Below are positions 1 to 8,485 of a DNA stretch of 64,000 nt, piece by piece. A program made the translations under genes and the position numbers. The notes under the pieces are model-generated. The model searched no databases and was not told the DNA's origin. It saw only the letters and a program-made list of their open reading frames with translations. Positions within the stretch are counted from its first letter, which is position 1; the number at the start of each line of letters is the position of its first letter. Source of the stretch: Mycobacterium scrofulaceum (GTDB lineage: Bacteria; Actinomycetota; Actinomycetes; Mycobacteriales; Mycobacteriaceae); assembly GCF_002086735.1 (NCBI RefSeq), contig NZ_MVIJ01000023.1, positions 27,275 through 91,274 on the forward strand, in the 5' to 3' direction.

Positions 1-303
1 GATGCGCAGTCCCCCGATGATGTCCACCACCTCGTCTCCGTCGACACCGCCGTAGATGCCGTACTCATGCTGCACGATCGCGATATCGCTCTCATTCAGC
101 AACTCGGAGGCTGCTGCCACGGATGTCGCGGAACCGTTGACCAGTTCTCCGATCACCCGAGCATCAGGAGATGACGACCCGTCGCCAGTTCGCACGATGC
201 TGACGTCAGATCCATTCGCGCACAAACCTTCCGACAAGGCTGCACTGAACGTCGCCAACCCGCACGGTGTCGGTGGATACGTACTGAGGATGCCGAAACT
301 CAT
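1..303 (-). CDS. Glycosyltransferase family 4, N-terminal part (runs off left edge)
   Basis: The reverse strand opens with ATG at 303 and stays open to the window edge, giving about 101 residues. The N-terminus carries a STYPPTPCG stretch followed by a Rossmann-like beginning, which I associate with GT4 (GT-B fold) sugar transferases that use NDP-sugars. The catalytic C-terminal domain lies outside the window, so donor and acceptor cannot be inferred. It reads away from the ANTAR genes. An inverted repeat (AATGCCC/GGGCATT, 312-339) sits just before its start. Confidence 0.6.
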   Translation of the reverse strand, partial: MSFGILSTYPPTPCGLATFSAALSEGLCANGSDVSIVRTGDGSSSPDARVIGELVNGSATSVAAASELLNESDIAIVQHEYGIYGGVDGDEVVDIIGGLRI

Positions 304-311
304 GGAGCCGC

Positions 312-339
312 AATGCCCTCGCCCAAAAAGGGGGGCATT
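312..339 (-). terminator. Inverted repeat between ANTAR gene and glycosyltransferase
   Basis: Arms AATGCCC (312-318) and GGGCATT (333-339) flank an A-rich/T-rich loop. The hairpin lies downstream of the reverse-strand ANTAR gene and 9 bp before the glycosyltransferase start. It could be a weak terminator or a regulatory hairpin. There is no clean T-run after it. Confidence 0.3.
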
Positions 340-501
340 CGATGTTTCATGGGTGGATAAAGCGCTCAAGGTGATCCCGACGGACGGTTGTCACCGGTGT
401 GTCCGGCGTGAGCGGCTGCTCTGCGATATCAGCGGCGGACGGCTGACTTCATCACGGACTTGCTGGGTTCCCAACAGCACGAGGCTACACCCAATGAGCG
501 G

Positions 502-1098
502 CTACCGCGCATTGAGCCCCGCCAGAATGCGCAGGCCGAGAACGTGTCGACTGAGACCGGCGGCGGCACCTTCAACCGTGAGGTGCCGCTCGGCTTGCTC
601 GGGCGTGTAGCCCTGGCCGATGAGGGCCCCGATCGCCTGGTTGATGACCGAATCCTCGAAAAGATTTGTCGCAGAACACTGCTCGGCAAGGTTCGGCAGG
701 TGCTGATCAAGGACGAAGTCACTGAGCGACCGGGCGGTGAGCCACGCGAGGTCCGCGGCCAGATCGATAAAGGTTCCCGGCGACCCCGCGTACAAGACGA
801 GGACCACAGCCGGGAGAAGACCGACGTCACCGACACCTGACAGCGCCAGCCTCAGCGAGGTGTGGACGTCACCCGCCCCGACACCCTCGACGAATGCGGT
901 GAGCGTGAACGGCGGGTCACTGCTGGCGACGGCCACGCTCAGACCCAGAAAGGTGGGGACGGCGACGGTGGCATCGGCCGCGAGCTGGCGCAGACTGAGG
1001 GCGACATCGACGCCGGGCCCATCCAAAGCCTCGGTGAGAATGCCCAGGTCTGCGGCAAGGGCCGCGGTGAGCTTCACGAGAGGACCGCTCCGCTGCAC
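502..1098 (-). CDS. ANTAR-domain protein
   Basis: About 198 aa. The last ~55 residues (…INQAIGALIGQGYTPEQA…) have the pattern of an ANTAR RNA-binding helical bundle, an antitermination module usually driven by a sensory domain. The preceding ~130 residues resemble the poorly characterised sensory part of similar mycobacterial ANTAR proteins. The reading frame is open far upstream (to 1296) and overlaps the neighbouring GAF-ANTAR gene. I chose GTG at 1098, which has a GGGAG just before it; GTG 1077 is an alternative. It is co-oriented with the next gene and probably co-transcribed. Confidence 0.6.
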   Translation of the reverse strand: MQRSGPLVKLTAALAADLGILTEALDGPGVDVALSLRQLAADATVAVPTFLGLSVAVASSDPPFTLTAFVEGVGAGDVHTSLRLALSGVGDVGLLPAVVLVLYAGSPGTFIDLAADLAWLTARSLSDFVLDQHLPNLAEQCSATNLFEDSVINQAIGALIGQGYTPEQAERHLTVEGAAAGLSRHVLGLRILAGLNAR

Positions 1099-1207
1099 GC
1101 TCCCGAGCGCGATCAAGCCTGCCGGCGCCGCGCATGGCCAGTCGCTGTGCGCGGTGAGGATCCCGAGACGCGAGTCAGGACCGGTCTCGTGACTAGTTCC
1201 TCGCTTG

Positions 1208-2074
1208 TCACGGTACGCCGGCTGGGTTTTCCGGCTCGGGTCGGGAGCGGGCGCGGGCGCGGCGAACCGCTTCGTCGACCAGGTGTTGCGCCACATCGGC
1301 CAACTTGCGGTGCTCAGATTGGCTCATCGCCCGCAGCTGGGTGAACGCGTCCTCGGCGCTGCGCCCGGTACGTCCGCGGATGAGGCCAATCGCTTGATCG
1401 ATCACCGGGCGGACGGACAACGCCGTCTGCAACTGGACGGTTAGAGCGAGCGCGTCCGCGAGGATTTGCGCGTTGTACACGGCGACCGCCGCCGGTTTGG
1501 CGAACAACTCCCCGAATTCGGCGGCGTGCTCATCGAAAACGTCTTTGCCGTGGGCATATACGTTGATCGCCCCGACCACCCGATCAGGCAGCAACAGCGG
1601 GAGCGACAGCGCGCTGTGCACCCCCAACCTGCCTACGCGTGGACCGAACCGCGGCCACATCTTCTCCCCACCCAACGACCCTGAGCGCACCGTGCGACGT
1701 TCCAGCGCCGCGGTAATACAGGGCCCCTCATTGAGGGTGACGTACTGAATTTCGTCAATCTCGGCAACAAAGGGAGCGCTGGCCGCCAACGCCGCGACCA
1801 TGTTGTCCACCCGGTCGACATTCAGCAAAGTGACCCCAGCGCCTTCGGCTCCCGGTATCGCGCGGACAGCGAACGTCGCTACCTCCGCCAGCAACTCAGG
1901 CAGGCGGCGATGACCGGCAACCAGACCCGCGAGATTGCTGATCGCCGCCCGCAAATCGGCGCCATCACTACCGAGCTGCTCCGATGTCCGCGACGCCAGC
2001 GGCGGCCCATCGGTGCCCTCGGTGAACTCCACCATCGCCGCTACCTGTTTCGTAATCTTGCTGGAGCCCGACAT
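1208..2074 (-). CDS. GAF-ANTAR sensory antiterminator
   Basis: 288 aa. Residues ~35-185 look like a GAF small-molecule/redox sensing domain (…AIPGAEGAGVTLL…, …VVGAINVYA…). Residues ~200-270 form an ANTAR domain (…PVIDQAIGLIRGRTG…AFTQLR…). Proteins of this type act in the cytoplasm by binding paired hairpins in nascent mRNA to prevent termination. It lies upstream of a second ANTAR gene in the same direction. The start could be ATG 2074 or GTG 2077. The signal sensed is unknown. Confidence 0.8.
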   Translation of the reverse strand: MSGSSKITKQVAAMVEFTEGTDGPPLASRTSEQLGSDGADLRAAISNLAGLVAGHRRLPELLAEVATFAVRAIPGAEGAGVTLLNVDRVDNMVAALAASAPFVAEIDEIQYVTLNEGPCITAALERRTVRSGSLGGEKMWPRFGPRVGRLGVHSALSLPLLLPDRVVGAINVYAHGKDVFDEHAAEFGELFAKPAAVAVYNAQILADALALTVQLQTALSVRPVIDQAIGLIRGRTGRSAEDAFTQLRAMSQSEHRKLADVAQHLVDEAVRRARARSRPEPENPAGVP

Positions 2075-2353
2075 CACCGGCGACCAGCCATGTACCCAGG
2101 GCGTAGCCGCCGCGAGATCACTCCCATCCTAGGGCGAAGCCGGCGGGCCCGGGTAAGGCGAAGTTGGCCGGCCAAGTCCTGATTTTGGACTCGAGGGCTG
2201 CCACCTGCGCGGACGCGCCCAAGGGAGTGTAGTGTCATAGCTGCTGAGCAGCTCAGCTGGTCCGGATCGGTTTTGGCCGTACGCTGCTGAACCCTAGGAG
2301 CGCGTTAGCTCCGAGCCTGACATGCCGGTGATCGTCCGCACGACTGGGTCACC
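2075..2353. promoter_or_regulatory. Divergent intergenic region between GAF-ANTAR and STAS genes
   Basis: About 280 bp with no credible ORF. It must hold the divergent promoters of the GAF-ANTAR gene and the STAS gene. I could not settle on a specific -10 element. Confidence 0.35.
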
Positions 2354-2818
2354 ATGACCGACTCTTTGATGTCGTCTTCCGCCATGCCGGGTGATGCCAT
2401 TTCCTTCACGCCGCGCAAAGGCGAATTGGCGCGATTGGATGCTCACTGGCTGAAGTCGTCGGTGGCCATTGTCAGCGCCCACGGCGACATCGACCAGACG
2501 AATGCACGCACCTTCACCGAGTACGCGCTCGCTCAGTTGGCGCGTTGCCGCGGGCTGATCCTTGATCTGACCCGTCTGGAATTCTTTGGCGCCGCGGGTT
2601 TCTCAGCGCTGCACAGAATCTCGGTGAGCTGCGCGTGCGCTGGACTAGACTGGGCGTTGGTGCCTGGCGCTGCGGTATCCCTGTTGCTACGAATCTGCGA
2701 TCCGGACGGCTGGCTGCCGGCCGTCAGCACCGTCAGTGCGGCACTGGCCAGCCTCCAAGGGTCGGCGTCCGATGCGGAGCATCCCGAAAAGACTTGTGGT
2801 TCCGATGGAATGGGGTAG
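2354..2818 (+). CDS. STAS-domain protein (anti-sigma-factor antagonist-like)
   Basis: 154 aa. The core (residues ~35-130) has the STAS pattern: a beta strand with HGDIDQ, then LILDLTRLEFFGAAGFSAL. The F-G-A-A-G segment sits where the phosphorylatable Ser/Thr of SpoIIAA-type antagonists is normally found (D-S-S/T-G). Here that position is Ala, so control by phosphorylation may be lost. Neighbouring GAF-ANTAR genes suggest a small stress-signalling cluster. The coding end overlaps the next gene by 47 bp. Confidence 0.75.
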   Translation: MTDSLMSSSAMPGDAISFTPRKGELARLDAHWLKSSVAIVSAHGDIDQTNARTFTEYALAQLARCRGLILDLTRLEFFGAAGFSALHRISVSCACAGLDWALVPGAAVSLLLRICDPDGWLPAVSTVSAALASLQGSASDAEHPEKTCGSDGMG

Positions 2819-5777
2819 CGATCTGATTGCCGGTCCCGCGAACCGCGTGATCGCGACCGTGCAGAACGGTGTCGAGGTGCTGCGGTTCGGTGGCTTCCAG
2901 ACCGGCTCCCGTACGTCGCCGTTTCAGACCGTGGAACGGTGCGACATGTACCGGCTACGACGGTACTTCCCCGACAGCGCGAGCGATCCGTCGCGGCCAA
3001 CGGTAATACTTGTCCCGCCGATGATGATGTCGGCCAACGTGTTTGACGTCACTAGAGACCAGGGTGCGGTCGGAGTTCTGCATGATCTCGGTGTTGACCC
3101 GTGGGTGGTTGACTTCGGCTCGCCGGCCCGGGAAACCGGTGGACTCGAACGCACTTTGAGCGACCATGTTGTCGCGCTGAGCCGGGTCATCGATTCGGTA
3201 CGCGCCCACACCGGCCGTAAAGTGCATTTGGCGGGCTACTCACAGGGCGGCATGTTCTGCTACCAAACCGCGGCCTTCCGACGCTCCGAGGGTTTGGCCA
3301 GCGTCATCACATTCGGTAGCGCCGTCGATTCGCTCAGCGGTCTGCCGTTCGGAATTCCCGCGGTCCTGGCGGCCCGCGGCGCACAGCTGATCGCCGACCA
3401 CGTTTTCAACCGTCTCTCCGTCTCGGGGTGGATGGCCCGGACCGGGTTCCAACTTCTGGACCCGATCAAGACGGTGCGGGCGAGGTGGGACTTTGTCCGG
3501 CAACTCCATGACCGAGCGGCGTTGCTGCCGAGAGAACAGCAACGCCGCTTCCTGGAGGTGGACGGCTGGGTGGCATGGTCGGGTCCCGCCGTCGCCGAAC
3601 TATTAAGGCAGTTCGTGGTCCATAATCGCATGATGACCGGCGGGGCCGTGATCGATGGCACGTTGATCACGCTCGCTGAAATCACCTGTCCAGTACTTGC
3701 TTTCATCGGTGAGATCGACGGCATCGGCCAGCCCGCGTCCGTTCGAGGAATCCGGCGGGCCGCGCCTCGCGCCGGGGTGTCCGAGGTACTTTTGCGGACA
3801 GGCCATTTCGGACTCGTGGTCGGATCGACCGCCGCCACGCAAACGTGGCCCGCCGTCGGACAATGGGTGCTGTGGCGAGACGGTCGAGGGTCGAGGCCGG
3901 CCGGCGTGCACGCGATGGGGGCTGACCCTGGCGGCGGGATCGACGGCGGTGTCGGCCTGTCGTCACGTATCGGTCACTCGGCGGGTGTGCTGGCCGAACT
4001 GAGCATCGGTGTGAGCTTGGGGTTGGCCGACGCCGCGGTGGGGGTGGCGCGCAGCGGCAGGGAGATCGCAGAGGAGGCCGTGCGTGCCCTGCCCCGGCTC
4101 GCCCGCCTGGGGGGACTGCAGCCCCATACCCGAGTGTCGTTGGGGGGGTTGATGGCCGAACAGGCGAGCAAAGCGCCCGAGGAAGAATGCTTTCTCTTCG
4201 AGGATCGGGTTCACACCAACGCGGCGGTCGATCATCGCATCGACAGCGCGGTGCGCGGCCTCATCGCCGCCGGTATCCGTCAGGGAGCCCACATCGGTGT
4301 GTTGATGGACACCAGCCCCAGCGCCGTGACCGCGATCGCGGCACTGTCGCGGCTCGGCGCGGTGGCGGTGCTGCTACCGCCAGACGCCGACCTCGCCGCC
4401 GCCGTCCAGTTGTGCGAGGTGGCCGACATCGTCACGGACCCAAACCATCTGGCGGCGGCCGCCGCGATCGGCGCGAGGGTGCTCGTCCTCGGTCATCGAA
4501 GCGCCGCGGAGCTCGGCCGGACGGAGTCCGACCTGATCGTCGAGCTAGACCGCCCCGACCCGTCCGCCGAGCGGCTCCCCCAGTGGTATCGGCCGAACCC
4601 CGGCCGGGCAAGCGATCTCGCCTACGTGTTCTTCAGCACGACGGGAGGGCGCCGGGTGATCAAAGAGGTCACCAATCATCGGTGGGCGCTGTCGGCCTAT
4701 GGCACGGCCGCTGTCGCCGCGCTGGGCCGCGGCGACACGATCTATTGCCTGACCCCGCTGCACCATCCGTCGGGTCTGATGGTCGGCCTCGGCGGCGCGA
4801 TCGCCGGCGGGTCGCGCATCGCGTTAACGCGGGGCGTCGACCCAACGCGGTTCGCCGACGAGGTTCATCGGTACGGGGTGACGGTAGTGACCTACACCTG
4901 GGCCATGTTGCTCGAACTGGTGGAGGCGACGTCGCCCGAGCTTGCCCAACATCATCCGATCCGCCTGTTTATCGGAGCCGGGATGCCAATCGGGCTGTGG
5001 CGCAAGGTCACTGACCGATTCGCCCCCGCCCGGGTGTTGGAATTCTATGCCTCCACCGAGGGGAACGCGGTGCTGGCCAATGTCGCCGGCACGAAGACCG
5101 GTGCCAAGGGTCGGCCGCTGCCGGGCAGCACCGAGATTCGGCTCGGACGCTACGACGCCGCGACGGGCCGCTTCATCGAGGATGACAACGGCTTCGTGCG
5201 GCCCTGCGCGGACGACGAGGTGGGCGTGCTGCTCGCGAAGCCGCGCTTCGGACTCGATGCCGCACGCGTGTCGATGCGCGGTGTATTCGCCGAGGGAGAC
5301 ACGTGGATCACCACGGACCACCTGTTTCGCCGCGACCGCGACGGCGACTACTGGTTCGTCGACAACAGGAACACGGTGATCCAGTCGAGTCGCGGACCGG
5401 TCTTCTGCCAGCCGATCTGCGATGCCCTCGGCGACATCGCCGTGATCGACCTGGCCGTGGTCTATCCCGTTGCGACCGACACGCACGACGTCGCGGTTGC
5501 GGCCGTGGCGCTCGACACGGGCGCCACCCTCACCGGGGCTGCCCTGACCACCGCATTATGCGGCCTCCCCCGGGATCAGCGTCCCGCCATCGTCCACATC
5601 GTTGACCGCATACCGCTCACGCCCTCCTACCGCCCGCTGTCGGTCGCATTGCGGGACGCCGGGTTGCCGGGGCCGGGGAAAAGCACCTGGTACCACGACG
5701 TCACTGACGGCCAGTACCGACACTCGGCCGCCATCGGCCAGGAAGCACGGCGGCACCTAACCCGGGAGATTGAGTAG
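2772..5777 (+). CDS. Bifunctional lipase-like hydrolase / acyl-CoA ligase (Rv1683-type)
   Basis: 1001 aa with this start, close to the 999 aa of M. tuberculosis Rv1683. The N-terminal ~380 residues form an alpha/beta-hydrolase related to PHA synthase/depolymerase, with nucleophile elbow GYSQG and a C-terminal GHFG histidine. From ~450 on is an ANL adenylating domain: an altered P-loop (STTGGRRVIK), motif YASTEG, and YWFVDN carrying the ATP-binding Asp. In Rv1683-type proteins the pairing is thought to couple lipid hydrolysis with fatty-acid activation. ATG 2772 has AAGG at suitable distance; ATG 2805 is an alternative. The degenerate P-loop leaves ligase activity uncertain. Confidence 0.75.
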   Translation: MRSIPKRLVVPMEWGSDLIAGPANRVIATVQNGVEVLRFGGFQTGSRTSPFQTVERCDMYRLRRYFPDSASDPSRPTVILVPPMMMSANVFDVTRDQGAVGVLHDLGVDPWVVDFGSPARETGGLERTLSDHVVALSRVIDSVRAHTGRKVHLAGYSQGGMFCYQTAAFRRSEGLASVITFGSAVDSLSGLPFGIPAVLAARGAQLIADHVFNRLSVSGWMARTGFQLLDPIKTVRARWDFVRQLHDRAALLPREQQRRFLEVDGWVAWSGPAVAELLRQFVVHNRMMTGGAVIDGTLITLAEITCPVLAFIGEIDGIGQPASVRGIRRAAPRAGVSEVLLRTGHFGLVVGSTAATQTWPAVGQWVLWRDGRGSRPAGVHAMGADPGGGIDGGVGLSSRIGHSAGVLAELSIGVSLGLADAAVGVARSGREIAEEAVRALPRLARLGGLQPHTRVSLGGLMAEQASKAPEEECFLFEDRVHTNAAVDHRIDSAVRGLIAAGIRQGAHIGVLMDTSPSAVTAIAALSRLGAVAVLLPPDADLAAAVQLCEVADIVTDPNHLAAAAAIGARVLVLGHRSAAELGRTESDLIVELDRPDPSAERLPQWYRPNPGRASDLAYVFFSTTGGRRVIKEVTNHRWALSAYGTAAVAALGRGDTIYCLTPLHHPSGLMVGLGGAIAGGSRIALTRGVDPTRFADEVHRYGVTVVTYTWAMLLELVEATSPELAQHHPIRLFIGAGMPIGLWRKVTDRFAPARVLEFYASTEGNAVLANVAGTKTGAKGRPLPGSTEIRLGRYDAATGRFIEDDNGFVRPCADDEVGVLLAKPRFGLDAARVSMRGVFAEGDTWITTDHLFRRDRDGDYWFVDNRNTVIQSSRGPVFCQPICDALGDIAVIDLAVVYPVATDTHDVAVAAVALDTGATLTGAALTTALCGLPRDQRPAIVHIVDRIPLTPSYRPLSVALRDAGLPGPGKSTWYHDVTDGQYRHSAAIGQEARRHLTREIE

Positions 5778-5794
5778 GCGCCCAGTCGAAGTGG

Positions 5795-6041
5795 TCAGTA
5801 GGCCGCGGCGGCGTTGTACCCCGGCGGTCGCCATTTTGCTGTCGGGCCCATCCGCTGGGCGTGTGCCAACGCACCCTGGGGTTGGCCGGCAAGGTTCGTG
5901 GCCGAGGAACATGCCGTTGAGGACTGCCTCGAGGTGGCTCGACAGCGCCATGCGCGGGTTCTTCAGCGCCGGGACGGCGAAGCCGGTGAACAGGCCGAGT
6001 AGGAACAGGACCAACCCGAGCGTGAACAGCACCTTCTGCAT
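5795..6041 (-). pseudogene. Truncated hydroxylaminobenzene-mutase-like membrane protein fused to a foreign gene tail
   Basis: From ATG 6041 the first ~43 residues (MQKVLFTLGLVLFLLG…NPRMALSSHLEAVLNGMFL) match the start of the small four-helix HAB-mutase-like membrane family. The similarity then stops abruptly near 5912. Another frame, open from there to a TGA at 5795-5797, encodes a C-terminal-looking peptide ending in GYNAAAAY. The simplest reading is a deletion joining two gene remnants. A readthrough 94-residue ORF exists but has only one complete membrane helix. Confidence 0.5.
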
Positions 6042-6071
6042 GTCAGCAGGGTAGGCGCCGGACTGCGCGTG

Positions 6072-6836
6072 TCAGGGGCTGGGCGGAAGGCTTGGCGGCG
6101 TGGTCGCCGTCGTGGTCGGCAGCGTGGACGTGGACGCCGGGGTGCTGGTGACCGTGACGGTGCTCGTGCTCGTCGACGGCGGCGGCACCTCGGTGGTGGT
6201 GGTGCTCGTCGTGACGCTGGTCGTCGTGGAGGTCGACGACGTCGTCGTCGCCGAGGCCGCGGCGAGCACACCGCAGGCCACCCGCTTGCCGGACTCGCCG
6301 GTGGCGCTCCCGGTCAAGTTGTCCGCCGTCTGGTGGATGATCAGCGCGGTGCCCGAGCTGTTTCGCAGGTCGGAGGCGGTGAGCAAGTTGGTGGTGGTGA
6401 CGAGTTTCGCCGAGCCGTCGTTGCGCACCTGCAGCGCGGTCAGGTCGCCGCTGGCGGGGAAACCCGTGTGGTCGGGCGCCTGGTAGACGCTTCCGGCGGA
6501 GTTGAAGTCGCCGGTCGCGCCGCCCGCCGGCGCGGCCGAATTGGCCTCGCATTTGCCCACCGAATGGATTTGCAGGCCGTGGAAGCCGGGGCTGAGAACC
6601 TGATTGGGTCCGGTCTCCACGGTGACCGTGGCATAACCGTTCGCGAAATCGATGGTGGCGGTGCCGACCTGGTTTCCGTCGGCGCTCTTCAACTGCGTGG
6701 TCATCCGCTCCGTGCCGGGCGGCGCGCTCGAGGACGTCGAACTGGTGGCCTGGCCACCCTGCTGATTTGCGCATGCGGCCAACGGCGCAACGGCGGCGGC
6801 AAGCAATGCGGTCGCGAAGGATACGCCCTTTTTCAT
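6072..6836 (-). CDS. SodC-like lipoprotein with degenerate metal site
   Basis: 254 aa. A lipoprotein signal with lipobox LAAC (Cys22) predicts export and anchoring outside the membrane. Residues ~45-185 have the Cu/Zn superoxide dismutase fold, with two cysteines (C96 and RVAC near residue 187) as for the family disulfide. Key ligands look altered: the HxH pair reads Q89-I-H91, and the region expected to hold the bridging His reads GSVYQ. H86, H123 and the late IIH are kept. The last ~65 residues are a Ser/Thr/Pro tail. It is unlikely to be an ordinary SOD. Confidence 0.75.
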   Translation of the reverse strand: MKKGVSFATALLAAAVAPLAACANQQGGQATSSTSSSAPPGTERMTTQLKSADGNQVGTATIDFANGYATVTVETGPNQVLSPGFHGLQIHSVGKCEANSAAPAGGATGDFNSAGSVYQAPDHTGFPASGDLTALQVRNDGSAKLVTTTNLLTASDLRNSSGTALIIHQTADNLTGSATGESGKRVACGVLAAASATTTSSTSTTTSVTTSTTTTEVPPPSTSTSTVTVTSTPASTSTLPTTTATTPPSLPPSP

Positions 6837-6913
6837 GGGCTGGGCCTACCCGCATTGGCGGCAGCCCAAACGAGCCCGACCGCGCGCAGCGGCAGGCCCG
6901 CTGGGGCCCGGGC

Positions 6914-7222
6914 TCAGGCGGAGCGGCGGATGCCGCGCGTGCGGCCGATGTCGCCCTTCAGCAGTAGGTCACGCTCGGATTCGGACAGGCCGCCCCAGAC
7001 GCCATAGGGCTCACCGACTTCGAGGGCGTGCGAACGGCACTCCTGGATGACCGGGCACTGCCGGCACATCTCCTTGGCGCGCTGCTCGCGCTGCATGCGG
7101 GCGCGGCCGCGTTCACCGTCGGGGTGGAAGAACATCGACGAGTCAACGCCGCGGCACAAGCCCTGCAATTGCCAATTCCAGATGTCGGCGTTGGGTCCAG
7201 GTAGCTGCTCCGGCTGTGGCAT
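6914..7222 (-). CDS. whiB3: WhiB3 iron-sulfur redox regulator
   Basis: 102 aa. Four cysteines at C23, C53, C56 and C62 (Cx29Cx2Cx5C) bind a [4Fe-4S] cluster, followed by the G-V-W-G-G turn and a basic C-terminus for DNA contact. WhiB3 senses O2/NO and redox state and controls lipid and virulence genes. Position next to an Rv3415c-type gene and sigD matches Rv3416. It is transcribed divergently from 7577 across a 354-bp AT-richer intergenic region. Confidence 0.9.
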   Translation of the reverse strand: MPQPEQLPGPNADIWNWQLQGLCRGVDSSMFFHPDGERGRARMQREQRAKEMCRQCPVIQECRSHALEVGEPYGVWGGLSESERDLLLKGDIGRTRGIRRSA

Positions 7223-7576
7223 TGGTGTTTCCCTCTCTGCACGGCACGCCCAGTAAGGTCAGGTCCGCGAAGCGATTGTGCAACTGAATTGAAGCGGCGT
7301 CACCGATGACTACCCGTCATGCGTAGACGTTAGGGCGGACGGAGAATTTGCGTCAATAGCCACTTAGCCCGGCAAAGTATGTAATGGTTATAAAAGAATT
7401 AACGCCGCGTTCATCTGCCGCGCGTTGGCGAAACACGCACCGTGCTACCAGGCACTTGACCGAATCGAGATTTCCCAGCTCACGGGCCGAGAGAGGGCCG
7501 ACCGCGATTAGTACAGGACCTATTGTAATTAACAGTTCGGTAACGCGAACACCACAAACTGTTTACTACCATCGTC
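7223..7576. promoter_or_regulatory. Divergent promoter region whiB3 / Rv3415c-type gene
   Basis: 354 bp, clearly AT-richer than its surroundings (for example around 7375-7400 and 7505-7560), with no supported gene. It must carry the whiB3 promoter and that of the divergent gene. TACCAT (7567-7572) lies 4 bp before the GTG at 7577, so that gene may have a very short or no leader. Confidence 0.4.
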
Positions 7577-8395
7577 GTGATTGAAACTCGTCACACTTCC
7601 GTGATTGGCCGAAACTTGGCGGCCGCCGCCTTCGGTGACCGGCCGGGGGCCTGGCCGCTGCCGACGGCGGTCACGCCGGAGGAATTGTGGCTGCGCGCGG
7701 TCGCGGCCGGCGGGCAGGGCCGCTACGGCAGCGCCTATTGCGACCTGGCTGCGCTGCGCCGCAGCGTGCCCGCCGGACCGCTGGTCTCGCTGGCCCACAG
7801 CACGCAGGGATCCTTTCTGCGCCAACTCGGTTGGCACTCCGCGGCGCGCGGCTGGGACGGGCGCGCCCTGGCGCTGGCGGGCGCGGACCGCGAGGCGCGC
7901 GCCGATGCCCTGATCGGGTTGGCGGCCGACGCGCTGGGCGTCGGCCGGTTCGCGGCCGCGGCGGCACTGCTCGCCCGTGCCGACGCGGAGCTGGGGGCCG
8001 GACCGGTGCCGGACCGGCAGCCGGTGCGGCGCGGGTGGGTGGCCGCCGAGCTGGCGATGGCCCGGGGCGACGGCGAACTCGCCGTCGGCCATGCGAACGA
8101 GGCGGCGCGGCTGGCGGGCGCGATGCTCGTCCCGTCGGCGCGGCACGCGGTCAAGAGCGAGGTGGTGCTGGCGGCCGCCCTGTGCACCGCCGGGGCCGTC
8201 GAGCGCGCCCGTGCGGTGGCCGAGGCGGCGCTGGACGCCACGGGCCGCCTGGGGCTCGTTCCCCTTCGATGGGCGTTGGCGTGCTTGCTGATTGATCTCG
8301 GAAGCGTCACGTTATCGACGCGGCAGCTGCACGAAATTCGCGATGTCTGCGCAGGCCACGTCCGGCGCGCCGGTGCGACGTGGCGTTCCGCTTGA
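7577..8395 (+). CDS. Rv3415c-type TPR-like hypothetical protein
   Basis: 272 aa, Ala-rich, mostly helical, with repeated ~35-residue helix pairs suggestive of degenerate TPRs (residues ~40-230). No catalytic motif, signal peptide or membrane segment is visible. Its place between whiB3 and sigD matches Rv3415c of M. tuberculosis, whose role I do not know. It starts at GTG 7577. Confidence 0.7.
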   Translation: MIETRHTSVIGRNLAAAAFGDRPGAWPLPTAVTPEELWLRAVAAGGQGRYGSAYCDLAALRRSVPAGPLVSLAHSTQGSFLRQLGWHSAARGWDGRALALAGADREARADALIGLAADALGVGRFAAAAALLARADAELGAGPVPDRQPVRRGWVAAELAMARGDGELAVGHANEAARLAGAMLVPSARHAVKSEVVLAAALCTAGAVERARAVAEAALDATGRLGLVPLRWALACLLIDLGSVTLSTRQLHEIRDVCAGHVRRAGATWRSA

Positions 8396-8485
8396 AATGG
8401 CCCCGCGCCCGTTATTGTCAATGCGTTAGTTAGCCCGGTTAGCCCGCGATGTGTCCGGTTCGTAACGTTGGAGATACCGCCGTCG

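Noticed and set aside
7384..7584. 66-aa ORF in the whiB3 upstream region
   Set aside because: AT-rich intergenic composition, no ribosome site, no recognisable protein features; overlaps the expected divergent promoters.
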